Below, in pieces: positions 1 to 5,203 of a DNA stretch of 7,874 nucleotides (its first letter is position 1; each line of letters opens with the position of its first letter). Source of the stretch: Dehalococcoidia bacterium. GTDB taxonomy: Bacteria > Chloroflexota > Dehalococcoidia > GIF9 > UBA5629. Location of the stretch: the NCBI GenBank assembly GCA_012961565.1, contig DTZC01000096.1, forward strand, positions 1-7,874, read 5' to 3'. Under the pieces are notes generated by a model. The model was given only the letters and a program-made list of their open reading frames with translations. It searched no databases and was not told the DNA's origin. Position numbers and translations under genes: made by a program.

Positions 1-34
1 CATTCGGAAGAGGCTGGAGAAATTAAAGAAATAG
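1..34 (+). CDS. C-terminal tail of an upstream protein, probably another DUF5320-like coiled-coil protein (partial)
   Basis: Only the last ten codons are present, read in the frame starting at base 2: I-R-K-R-L-E-K-L-K-K, then a TAG stop at 32-34. The Ile, Leu, Leu spacing of four and three residues and the charged basic ending match the last heptads of the three following proteins (for example I-x-x-x-V-x-x-L in the 46-381 product and I-x-x-x-I-x-x-L in the 768-1334 product). This suggests one more member of the same small coiled-coil family upstream. The stop overlaps the Shine-Dalgarno site of the next gene, so the two are probably in one transcript. The rest of the gene lies outside the window, so the family assignment is an inference from ten residues. 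Confidence 0.6.
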   Translation, partial: IRKRLEKLKK

Positions 35-45
35 GAGGTGAGGAA

Positions 46-381
46 ATGCCAAATGGATTTGGCAGAGGCTTCGGATTCAGGAGAGGTATGGGCTTTGGCT
101 TTCGTGGCAGCTCTCCTCCATGGCCTTACATTGGAGTGGGCAGGGGTGGTCTGCCTAGGTGCGGCTACTTCTTTAGTCGGGCTGGTATGTTGTCTCCCTG
201 GACTTATCTATCCAGTCCGTATTCCTACTACCAGCCGCAATCAGCTCTCGGTGGTGTGCCCTCCGCGATGCCAATGAGTGATGAGGAAGAGATTAATTAC
301 TTGAAGGGGCAGGCAGAGGCTATAAAGCAGGAACTGCAACAGATTGAGTCCCGAGTCCGAGAGCTAGAAGGTGGCGAATAG
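46..381 (+). CDS. DUF5320-like glycine/aromatic-rich protein with C-terminal coiled coil
   Basis: This is a 111-residue protein of unknown function. Residues 1-40 are rich in Gly, Phe, Arg and Met, and residues 40-75 are rich in Tyr, Pro and Ser, so this part is low in complexity and probably disordered. Residues 78-108 form an acidic/basic coiled coil with an unbroken 3-4 heptad core at I83, L86, A90, I93, L97, I100, V104 and L107. The start is supported by AGGAGGTG at 33-40, five bases upstream. The layout (Gly-rich N-terminus, short coiled coil) matches the small DUF5320-type proteins often found next to NifX-family and MinD-type genes in anaerobes. It lacks the classic MPxxDGTGP opening seen in the next gene, so it is a diverged member. 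There is no signal peptide or membrane segment. A structural or scaffold role is inference only. Confidence 0.85.
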   Translation: MPNGFGRGFGFRRGMGFGFRGSSPPWPYIGVGRGGLPRCGYFFSRAGMLSPWTYLSSPYSYYQPQSALGGVPSAMPMSDEEEINYLKGQAEAIKQELQQIESRVRELEGGE

Positions 382-430
382 AGGAGTACTCGGGATGAGA
401 ACGCCAAAATAAATATAAAGGAGGTGGGCT

Positions 431-754
431 ATGCCAGGATTTGATGGTACTGGTCCTATGGGATTGGGACCGATGACAGGGGGTGGTCGGGGTTTTTGCA
501 GCCCCTGGGGTATAGGAGCCGCTCTCCGCAGATATGGCTTCTCTGGGTCAACTATTTCGGCTATCCCTCGGTGGATGGGCTATGGCTACCCTTACTATGG
601 TGCCAGTCCATTTTTTCCGGGGTCTGTGCCGTCTGCTCCCCAAATGAGCACCGAGCAGGAACTTAGCTTTTTGAGAGAGCAGGCTGAAGCTATGAGGCGA
701 GAGCTGGAGGCAATAGAAGCCCGAATTTCGGAACTGACAGCGGAAGAGAGGTAG
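431..754 (+). CDS. DUF5320 domain protein
   Basis: This 107-residue protein opens with the typical DUF5320 pattern: M-P-G-F-D-G-T-G-P at residues 1-9, then G-x-G-P-M-T-G-G-G-R-G through residue 21, with a single Cys at 23. Residues 45-70 are Tyr/Pro/Ser-rich. Residues 72-106 are a coiled coil with core positions L78, L81, A85, M88, L92, I95, I99 and L102. This is the same 3-4-3-4 register as the preceding gene, and both share a nearly identical Q-A-E-A stretch. AAGGAGGTG at 418-426 sits four bases before the ATG. The biochemical role of the family is not established. Its position beside NifX and MinD-ferredoxin genes suggests a partner or scaffold in metal-cluster handling. It looks like an old duplicate of the 46-381 gene. 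Confidence 0.88.
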   Translation: MPGFDGTGPMGLGPMTGGGRGFCSPWGIGAALRRYGFSGSTISAIPRWMGYGYPYYGASPFFPGSVPSAPQMSTEQELSFLREQAEAMRRELEAIEARISELTAEER

Positions 755-767
755 GTAGGAGGCAGAT

Positions 768-1334
768 ATGAAGATTGCAGTTTCAGCCTCAGGGCAATCG
801 CTCGAAGCTGAGGTAGACCCTCGCTTCGGGCGGTGTCGGTGTTTCATTCTTGTTGACCCGGAAACAATGGAATTCGAAATTGTGGAGAATTCCAGTGCCA
901 CGGCAGCTGGTGGAGCTGGCATCTCTGCAGCCGAAATGATTATCGGTAAAGGTGCCAAGGTAGTCCTTACCGGCAACTGTGGTCCCAATGCCTATCAGGT
1001 GTTATCTTCTGCAGGCGTTCAAGTTGTGACTGGTGTTTCTGGGAATGTCAAAGATGCTATAGAGGGCTATAAGTCGGGCAAATTCAAAATCAGTTCTCAA
1101 TCCAATGTGCCCGGACACTTTGGCACTGGAGGCGGCTTTGACGTGGGGATGGGACGGGGTCTAGGTATGGGTAGGCGTATGGCATCTTGGTGGACATCGC
1201 CGCCAGCTCCTGCATCTAGTTCTCAAGACCTGCAGCAGGAAATTGAGATGCTTAAGTCACACTCACAGATGCTGGCTAGGCAGCTGGATGAAATTCGGCA
1301 GCGAATTGACCAGTTGGAGAAGAGAGGCAAGTAA
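768..1334 (+). CDS. NifX/NifB-type metal-cluster-binding protein fused to a Gly-rich linker and coiled coil
   Basis: Residues 1-110 form a dinitrogenase iron-molybdenum cofactor (NifX/MTH1175-type, COG1433-like) domain. It opens with a beta strand M-K-I-A-V-S, continues with D-P-R-F-G-R-C-R-C-F at 17-26, A-G-G-A-G-I-S at 47-53, and G-N-C-G-P-N at 69-74, and ends with G-Y-K-S-G-K-F at 100-106. Candidate ligands are C23, C25 and C71. Known members bind FeMo-type, Mo-Cu or Fe-S clusters in the cytoplasm. Residues 115-140 are Gly/Met/Arg-rich like the DUF5320 proteins. Residues 152-186 form a coiled coil (I159, L162, S166, L169, L173, I176, I180, L183) in the same register as the two preceding proteins. 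TAGGAGG at 756-762 supports the start. Ordinary NifX-domain proteins are about 110-130 residues, so the 188-residue length reflects the fusion. The cluster actually bound is unknown. Confidence 0.9.
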   Translation: MKIAVSASGQSLEAEVDPRFGRCRCFILVDPETMEFEIVENSSATAAGGAGISAAEMIIGKGAKVVLTGNCGPNAYQVLSSAGVQVVTGVSGNVKDAIEGYKSGKFKISSQSNVPGHFGTGGGFDVGMGRGLGMGRRMASWWTSPPAPASSSQDLQQEIEMLKSHSQMLARQLDEIRQRIDQLEKRGK

Positions 1335-1342
1335 AAGGGAAG

Positions 1343-1350
1343 AAGGAGGT
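1343..1350 (+). promoter_or_regulatory. Shine-Dalgarno site fixing the start of the zinc ribbon gene
   Basis: AAGGAGGT lies six bases before the ATG at 1357. The open frame itself extends back to an ATG at 1243, which would overlap the NifX-coiled-coil gene by 92 bases and has no such site. This site, plus the DUF5320-like opening M-P-R-G-D-G-M-G-P right after 1357, decides the start. Confidence 0.85.
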
Positions 1351-1356
1351 AGAGCT

Positions 1357-1587
1357 ATGCCCAGAGGTGATGGAATGGGACCTCCATGGGGGAGTGGTCC
1401 AGGTACAGGCAGAGGTTTAGGTAGAGGAGCTAAGGGTGTTGGCAGGATGGGCGGCACGCGCCCCGGTGCTGGACCTAGTGGGCAATGTGTTTGTCCAAAT
1501 TGCGGAGAGAAATTGCCACACCGGGCAGGTATACCATGCTACAATATGGACTGTCCTAAATGCGGTACAAAGATGATTAGGGGATGA
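1357..1587 (+). CDS. Small protein: DUF5320-like Gly-rich cap plus C-terminal zinc ribbon
   Basis: This is a 76-residue protein. Residues 1-40 are a Gly/Pro/Arg-rich cap beginning M-P-R-G-D-G-M-G-P-P and containing G-P-G-T-G-R-G-L-G-R-G, clearly like the DUF5320 N-terminus. Residues 44-70 hold C-V-C-P-N-C-G and, further on, C-Y-N-M-D-C-P-K-C-G, giving Cys 44, 46, 49, 61, 66 and 69. The C46/C49 and C66/C69 pairs make a treble-clef or rubredoxin-like zinc ribbon, although iron or an Fe-S cluster is also possible. The protein carries no coiled coil, unlike its neighbours. Its TGA stop overlaps the next gene's start (ATGA at 1584-1587), so translation is probably coupled to the MinD-ferredoxin ATPase. 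I know no assigned function; a metal-binding partner of the ATPase is an inference. Confidence 0.85.
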   Translation: MPRGDGMGPPWGSGPGTGRGLGRGAKGVGRMGGTRPGAGPSGQCVCPNCGEKLPHRAGIPCYNMDCPKCGTKMIRG

Positions 1588-2450
1588 TTATTTCCGTAGC
1601 CAGTGGCAAAGGAGGGACAGGCAAGACCCTGGTAGCTACTAGCTTGGCTCTCTCGTTGAAGGAGCGAGGGAGGGTACAGCTTCTTGATTGTGATGTTGAG
1701 GAGCCAAATGCTCATATCCTTCTGAAGCCAGCGTTTGTGGGTAGCGAAGCTGTCTTTATTCCGGTGCCAAAGATAGACGAGAGCAAATGCACGTACTGTG
1801 GTGAGTGTGCTCGGATTTGTGCCTATCATGCCATTGCTGTTGTTCCGAGGCATGTTCTGACTTTTCCCGAGTTATGTCATGGTTGTGGCGCTTGCAGTTA
1901 TCTCTGTCCAGAGAAAGCTATCCTAGAGGAAGGGAGGCAGACAGGTATTGTTGAATGGGGACATTCGGATGGTGTGGAGTTTGTTCACGGTAAGCTATCG
2001 GTTGGCGAAGCAATGCCATCACCTGTAATCAGGAAAGTCAAGGAACATGCCAATGGAGGCGGGATAGTCATTATTGATGTCCCACCGGGAACTTCCTGCC
2101 CTGTGGTTGAGGCTGTCAGAGGCAGCGATTTTTGCTTGCTGGTGACTGAACCTACCCCATTTGGGCTTAATGACCTTGTCCTGGCAGTAGGAACTGTAAG
2201 AGAGCTGGGAATTCCCTGTGGCGTGGTGCTTAATCGTGCCGGGGTTGGAGATAATAAGGTTGAGCGGTATTGCCACGATGAGAACTTGACGATATTGCTG
2301 ACTATTCCCCTTGATGTGGAGATAGCCCGCCTCTATTCTAGAGGGGTAACCTTGGTTGAGGGTTTGCCAGCTTGGAAGATGGCTTTCGTCAGGCTGTTTG
2401 ACCGAATTGGAGATATAGCGAATGAAAGAAGTGGTAGTGCTAAGCGGTAA
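1584..2450 (+). CDS. MinD/ParA-type P-loop ATPase with inserted 2[4Fe-4S] ferredoxin domain (first copy)
   Basis: This 288-residue cytoplasmic ATPase belongs to the COG1149 type. The deviant Walker A motif G-K-G-G-T-G-K-T is at residues 8-15, with the signature lysine K9 and catalytic K14. L-L-D-C-D-V follows at 33-38 and the Walker B/switch I-I-D-V-P-P-G-T at 163-170. Between them, residues 60-112 form a bacterial two-cluster ferredoxin: C69, C72, C75, C79 and C98, C101, C104, C108, both CxxCxxCxxxC, the second followed by Pro. Relatives sit in anaerobe operons with NifX/ORP proteins, and the family is thought to link ATP hydrolysis to Fe-S or electron handling. The start at the ATGA overlap has only a weak upstream purine run, so translational coupling to the zinc ribbon gene is likely. 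The end overlaps the next paralogue by 29 bases. Confidence 0.95.
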   Translation: MIISVASGKGGTGKTLVATSLALSLKERGRVQLLDCDVEEPNAHILLKPAFVGSEAVFIPVPKIDESKCTYCGECARICAYHAIAVVPRHVLTFPELCHGCGACSYLCPEKAILEEGRQTGIVEWGHSDGVEFVHGKLSVGEAMPSPVIRKVKEHANGGGIVIIDVPPGTSCPVVEAVRGSDFCLLVTEPTPFGLNDLVLAVGTVRELGIPCGVVLNRAGVGDNKVERYCHDENLTILLTIPLDVEIARLYSRGVTLVEGLPAWKMAFVRLFDRIGDIANERSGSAKR

Positions 2451-3288
2451 AGGTGGGACCGGAAAGACTTGTATTGTCGGTTGCTTTGCTGCGTTAGCTG
2501 ATAGCAAGGTGCTGGTGGACTGTGATGTCGACGCTGCTGACCTTCACCTCCTTCTCAATCCCTTGATTCAGGAAAACCATGAGTTCAGGAGCGGGCAAGT
2601 TGCCGTCATAGATGACCAAAGGTGCACCAAGTGTGGGCTGTGCCAGGAGTTGTGTCGCTTTGAGGCTATCAAGGACTCCCAGGTTGATCCTATCGCCTGT
2701 GAAGGTTGCGCCCTCTGTTTCCATATATGTCCAGATGAGGCTATCACCATGGAGGAAAGGTTGTCGGGTCAGTGGTTCATATCTGACACCAAGTACGGGC
2801 CGCTGGTTCATGCCAGGTTAGCGATTGCGCAAGAGAATTCGGGGAAGCTGGTGGCCCTGGTTAGACAGCAAGCCAGGCAAATCGCTGAGAGAGACGGGTT
2901 AGATTATATTATCAGTGATGGTCCTCCAGGTATTGGATGCCCGGTTATCTCATCACTTTCTGGAGCTAATGTGGCTCTCTTAGTGGCCGAGCCGACATTA
3001 TCGGGAATACATGACTTGGAAAGAGTATTGGCTGTCTGCCGATGTTTCGGTGTCCCCGCACTGGCTTGCATTAACAAGTATGACCTGAATGAGGACAATA
3101 CCCATCATATTGAGGACTTCTGTCGCAGAGAGAACATAGAAGTGGTCTCCAAGCTACCTTTTGATAACACGGTCACCGAGGCTCTGGCTAAGCACCTGCC
3201 CGTGGTGGAATATCCAGAGAGTGGTGTTGCCCAGGGAATAAGGGAACTGTGGCACAGCGTGTATAATCTGTTAACGCAGGCTAACTGA
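2422..3288 (+). CDS. MinD/ParA-type P-loop ATPase with inserted 2[4Fe-4S] ferredoxin domain (second copy)
   Basis: This tandem paralogue of the preceding ATPase is also 288 residues. Walker A G-K-G-G-T-G-K-T is at 9-16, V-D-C-D-V-D at 32-37, and the switch I-S-D-G-P-P-G at 164-170. The ferredoxin insert spans 60-108, with C68, C71, C74, C78 and C93, C96, C99, C103. The spacing within clusters matches copy one, but the linker between them is four residues shorter. The two copies probably form a heterodimer, as ParA/MinD proteins dimerise across ATP; this is inference. The start overlaps the end of copy one. A GGAG at 2409-2412 lies nine bases before the ATG, and the stop of copy one falls inside this gene's Walker A codons. 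After the stop there is a 52-base gap before the flavoprotein, with no terminator. Confidence 0.95.
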   Translation: MKEVVVLSGKGGTGKTCIVGCFAALADSKVLVDCDVDAADLHLLLNPLIQENHEFRSGQVAVIDDQRCTKCGLCQELCRFEAIKDSQVDPIACEGCALCFHICPDEAITMEERLSGQWFISDTKYGPLVHARLAIAQENSGKLVALVRQQARQIAERDGLDYIISDGPPGIGCPVISSLSGANVALLVAEPTLSGIHDLERVLAVCRCFGVPALACINKYDLNEDNTHHIEDFCRRENIEVVSKLPFDNTVTEALAKHLPVVEYPESGVAQGIRELWHSVYNLLTQAN

Positions 3289-3340
3289 GCATCCCCGTGT
3301 CCAGGCGGGAAATTGAAAAATAATATCGAGGAGGTACAAA

Positions 3341-4681
3341 ATGAAGAAAGCAGACGTAGTAGTCGTGGGTGGTAGTGCTGCCGGTCCTGTCGCCGGGATA
3401 ACTGTCAGGAGACATTATAAGGATGTCAGCATCCTCCTTATCCGAAAGGAAAGCAAAGTGATGGTTCCCTGCGGCATTCCCTACATCTTTGGCACTGTGG
3501 GTTCCCCAGATAAGAATGTGATTCCTGACGCCTTGCTCTCCAATAACGGCATCGAGCTTATGGTCGATGAGGTGACTATGGGAGATAGAGTGGCGAAGAC
3601 CTTAACTACTGCAGGTGGTGAAACTATCGGTTACGAGAAGCTGATCTTAGCTACAGGTTCGCTGCCGCTGCAACCTCCGATACCAGGCATGGAACTGGAG
3701 AATGTCTTTGCGATGTACAAGGATGCAGATTATCTTGGGAGGGTGCAGGAGGTGCTGAGAAATTCTAGTGACCTAGTTATTATCGGTGGCGGCTTTATCG
3801 GTGCTGAGATGGCTGACGAGTGTAAGAAGATAGGAAATGCTAATGTAACTATTGTGGAGATACTGCCTCATTGTCTTCTTCTCGCTTTAGATGAGGAGTT
3901 CTGCGTTAGGGCAGAGGATGCTCTCACCCAAAGAGGGATAAGGGTCATCACCAACAATGGAGTTAAGGCTATTTTGGGAGATGGCAAGGTCAACTCTGTG
4001 GAACTCCAGAGTGGAGATAAGTTGAAGGCTGATGCGGTGATTATCGGCATTGGAGCTGTGCCCAATACTGAGCTAGCCCGGAAGATGGGACTCAAGATTG
4101 GCGAGCAGCGGGGGATCTGGGTGGATAAGTATATGAGAACCAGCGACAAAAACATCTTCGCTTGTGGCGATTGTGCTGAGAAGTTCTCCTTTTTTACCAA
4201 GAAGCCGTCTGGGTTACGATTGGCTTCTATAGCCACTATTGAAGCCAGAATTGCTGGAGCTAATGTTTTCAAACCAAAACGGGAAAATAAAGGGGCAGTT
4301 GGAATATTCTCCACTGCCTTCGGCGATTTTGCTCTTTCAGCGGCAGGACTCACTGAGAAAGCAGCTAAGGATGCTGGCCTCGATGTTGTTATCGGTGAGG
4401 CAGCCGCCGCCGATAAGCATCCCGGCTCAATGCCCAATGCCCGTGAGTTGAAGACGAAGCTGATATTTGATAGGAAGACGAGAAAACTCATTGGCGGTGA
4501 ACTCTCAGGCGGCACAACTACAGGGGAGATGGCTAATGTTATTGCTGCTCTCATACAGAAGGAGATGACAGCAGATGAGGTAGCCACTTTCCAAATGGGG
4601 ACACATCCTGCTCTCACTGCCTCGCCGATTGTCTACCAGATAGTAAATGCTGCTGAGCAGGCTGCAATCAAGCTGCGATGA
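3341..4681 (+). CDS. FAD-dependent NADH-type oxidoreductase, CoA-disulfide-reductase/NADH-oxidase-like
   Basis: This 446-residue flavoprotein belongs to the pyridine nucleotide-disulfide oxidoreductase family (class III type). The FAD Rossmann motif V-G-G-S-A-A-G is at 9-15. A single active-site Cys44 lies in V-P-C-G-I-P-Y, the position of the redox Cys in CoA-disulfide reductase, Nox and Npsr. The second Rossmann fold, I-I-G-G-G-F-I-G-A-E, is at 147-156, and E173 at the end of its second strand favours NADH. The FAD-ribityl motif I-F-A-C-G-D is at 272-277. Residues 315-446 form the dimerisation domain, with P-N-A-R-E-L-K-T-K-L near 365-374. No rhodanese domain follows. GAGGAGGT at 3328-3335 gives a clear start. 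Likely reactions are NADH-dependent reduction of a disulfide, persulfide or polysulfide, or of a metal-sulfur site in this operon. The substrate cannot be read from the sequence. Confidence 0.92.
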   Translation: MKKADVVVVGGSAAGPVAGITVRRHYKDVSILLIRKESKVMVPCGIPYIFGTVGSPDKNVIPDALLSNNGIELMVDEVTMGDRVAKTLTTAGGETIGYEKLILATGSLPLQPPIPGMELENVFAMYKDADYLGRVQEVLRNSSDLVIIGGGFIGAEMADECKKIGNANVTIVEILPHCLLLALDEEFCVRAEDALTQRGIRVITNNGVKAILGDGKVNSVELQSGDKLKADAVIIGIGAVPNTELARKMGLKIGEQRGIWVDKYMRTSDKNIFACGDCAEKFSFFTKKPSGLRLASIATIEARIAGANVFKPKRENKGAVGIFSTAFGDFALSAAGLTEKAAKDAGLDVVIGEAAAADKHPGSMPNARELKTKLIFDRKTRKLIGGELSGGTTTGEMANVIAALIQKEMTADEVATFQMGTHPALTASPIVYQIVNAAEQAAIKLR

Positions 4682-4691
4682 GGTTAATGTC

Positions 4692-4700
4692 AAGGAGGTG
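4692..4700 (+). promoter_or_regulatory. Shine-Dalgarno site directing a TTG start
   Basis: AAGGAGGTG ends six bases before the TTG at 4707. The codons that follow encode P-I-Y-E-F, the near-invariant opening of FmdB zinc ribbon proteins, so TTG is the real initiator. The in-frame ATG at 4647 lies inside the flavoprotein gene. Confidence 0.88.
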
Positions 4701-4706
4701 AGTATC

Positions 4707-4889
4707 TTGCCTATATACGAATTTGAGTGTGTTAAGTGTGGCTGGAGATTTGAAGCTCGCCGTCGTATCGATGATAGTGATAGCGAAGTGAAGTGTCCTA
4801 AGTGTGGGGCGGAAAACCCAAAGCGAGTCTTCTCGGTATTTGCTACCGGTTTCTCCAGCAGTAGCTGTACTCCCAGTGGCTCTACCTGA
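4707..4889 (+). CDS. FmdB-type zinc ribbon protein (first copy, TTG start)
   Basis: This 60-residue protein begins M-P-I-Y-E-F-E-C at residues 1-8. The zinc ribbon is C8-x-x-C11 and C30-x-x-C33, followed by a R-V-F-S strand at 40-43 and a Ser-rich tail with a lone Cys at 54. This is the FmdB family putative regulatory protein layout (small CxxC zinc ribbon, tail rich in Ser, Gly and Cys), of normal or slightly short length. The family name comes from the formylmethanofuran dehydrogenase operon of methylotrophs, where FmdB was proposed as a regulator; its biochemical role is poorly known. It begins 25 bases after the flavoprotein stop, so co-transcription is likely. A paralogue follows directly. 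Confidence 0.88.
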   Translation: MPIYEFECVKCGWRFEARRRIDDSDSEVKCPKCGAENPKRVFSVFATGFSSSSCTPSGST

Positions 4890-4899
4890 AGCATCGGGG

Positions 4900-4920
4900 A
4901 GTGAGGCAGGTTGTCTCACT
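4900..4920 (+). other. Intergenic RNA hairpin between the two FmdB genes
   Basis: A nine-base stem, AGTGAGGCA at 4900-4908 against TGTCTCACT at 4912-4920, closes on a three-base GGT loop with one G-U pair. It sits in the longest gap of the window. No T-run follows (the next bases are GATAAGC), so it is not a rho-independent terminator. It could be a processing or mRNA-stability element between the two FmdB genes; that is inference. Confidence 0.5.
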
Positions 4921-4953
4921 GATAAGCTGATAACAGGAAGGAGGGAATGAGGA

Positions 4954-5190
4954 ATGCCAATCTATGACTTCAAGTGTCGGCAGTGTGGTGAAGTGTCTGA
5001 GATTCTGTTGCGCGATTCTGGTCAGACAGCTCGTTGCTCGAATTGTGGTAGCGAGGATGTTGAGAAGCTCTTCACCACTTCTTATCTAATCACGACAGAG
5101 CCAAAGATGTCAGGTACTACCTGCTGTGGCAGGGCGGAGCGCTGTGATACACCTCCATGTTCCACCGGGGGTGTGTGCCGCAGAGGCTGA
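4954..5190 (+). CDS. FmdB-type zinc ribbon protein (second copy, Cys-rich tail)
   Basis: This 78-residue protein opens M-P-I-Y-D-F-K-C. The zinc ribbon is C8-x-x-C11 and C28-x-x-C31, then E-K-L-F-T-T at 37-42 in the place of the family's R-x-L-F-S strand. Residues 55-78 form a tail with five further Cys: C57, C58, C64, C69 and C75. AAGGAGGG at 4938-4945 supports the ATG. It is a diverged duplicate of the preceding gene: the ribbon spacing is two residues shorter in the middle and the tail is unrelated. The tail could bind a second metal or form disulfides or a persulfide relay, but this is speculation. The role may be structural, regulatory or sulfur/metal transfer within the cluster-handling operon. 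Confidence 0.87.
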   Translation: MPIYDFKCRQCGEVSEILLRDSGQTARCSNCGSEDVEKLFTTSYLITTEPKMSGTTCCGRAERCDTPPCSTGGVCRRG

Positions 5191-5195
5191 AGGAG
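5190..5195 (+). promoter_or_regulatory. Shine-Dalgarno site deciding a GTG start
   Basis: AAGGAG lies eight bases before the GTG at 5204 and overlaps the TGA stop of the second FmdB gene. The open frame also has an ATG at 5126, but that would overlap the FmdB gene by 65 bases and shows no comparable site. Confidence 0.7.
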
Positions 5196-5203
5196 ATAAA
5201 ACC

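Noticed and set aside
38..277. GTG-started open frame with a hydrophobic Leu-rich product overlapping the first DUF5320-like gene
   Set aside because: It lies out of frame over a gene with a better ribosome site and a recognisable coiled coil. The hydrophobic stretch is a by-product of the Gly/Trp/Phe codons in the other frame.
395..412. ATG-led five-codon frame between the two DUF5320-like genes, with GAGTACTC palindrome at 384-391
   Set aside because: It is too short to support as a leader peptide, and the palindrome is only eight bases with no extension. The gap is otherwise featureless.
548..988. Antisense open frame of 146 codons on the - strand
   Set aside because: It covers the end of one DUF5320 gene and the start of the NifX gene, both well supported on the + strand. 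It is a coding shadow.
1123..1140. TGGCAC half-sites that might be sigma-54 promoters, looked for because the Desulfovibrio ORP genes are sigma-54 dependent
   Set aside because: None of the TGGCAC occurrences (here and near 3250, 3491 and 7748) is followed by a TTGC element at the right distance, and all lie within genes.
3262..3267. TATAAT, a perfect sigma-70 -10 hexamer before the first flavoprotein
   Set aside because: It lies in the end of the second MinD-ferredoxin gene. The -35 position at a 17-base spacing does not resemble TTGACA, and the nearest TTG-like hexamer is about 29 bases away. Not supported as a promoter.
1584..3288. Cell-division Min system, suggested by two MinD-like ATPases
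   Set aside because: Both carry ferredoxin inserts absent from true MinD, and no MinC or MinE gene is nearby. No C-terminal amphipathic membrane-targeting helix is evident.
3289..3340. CCCG/CGGG pairing and A-rich stretch after the second ATPase gene as a terminator
   Set aside because: The stem is only four base pairs with a long loop, and no T-run follows. It does not support a terminator.
3868..4617. Antisense open frame of 249 codons on the - strand
   Set aside because: It is entirely inside the first flavoprotein, whose motifs are intact across this stretch. The antisense product has no recognisable motif and there is no ribosome site.
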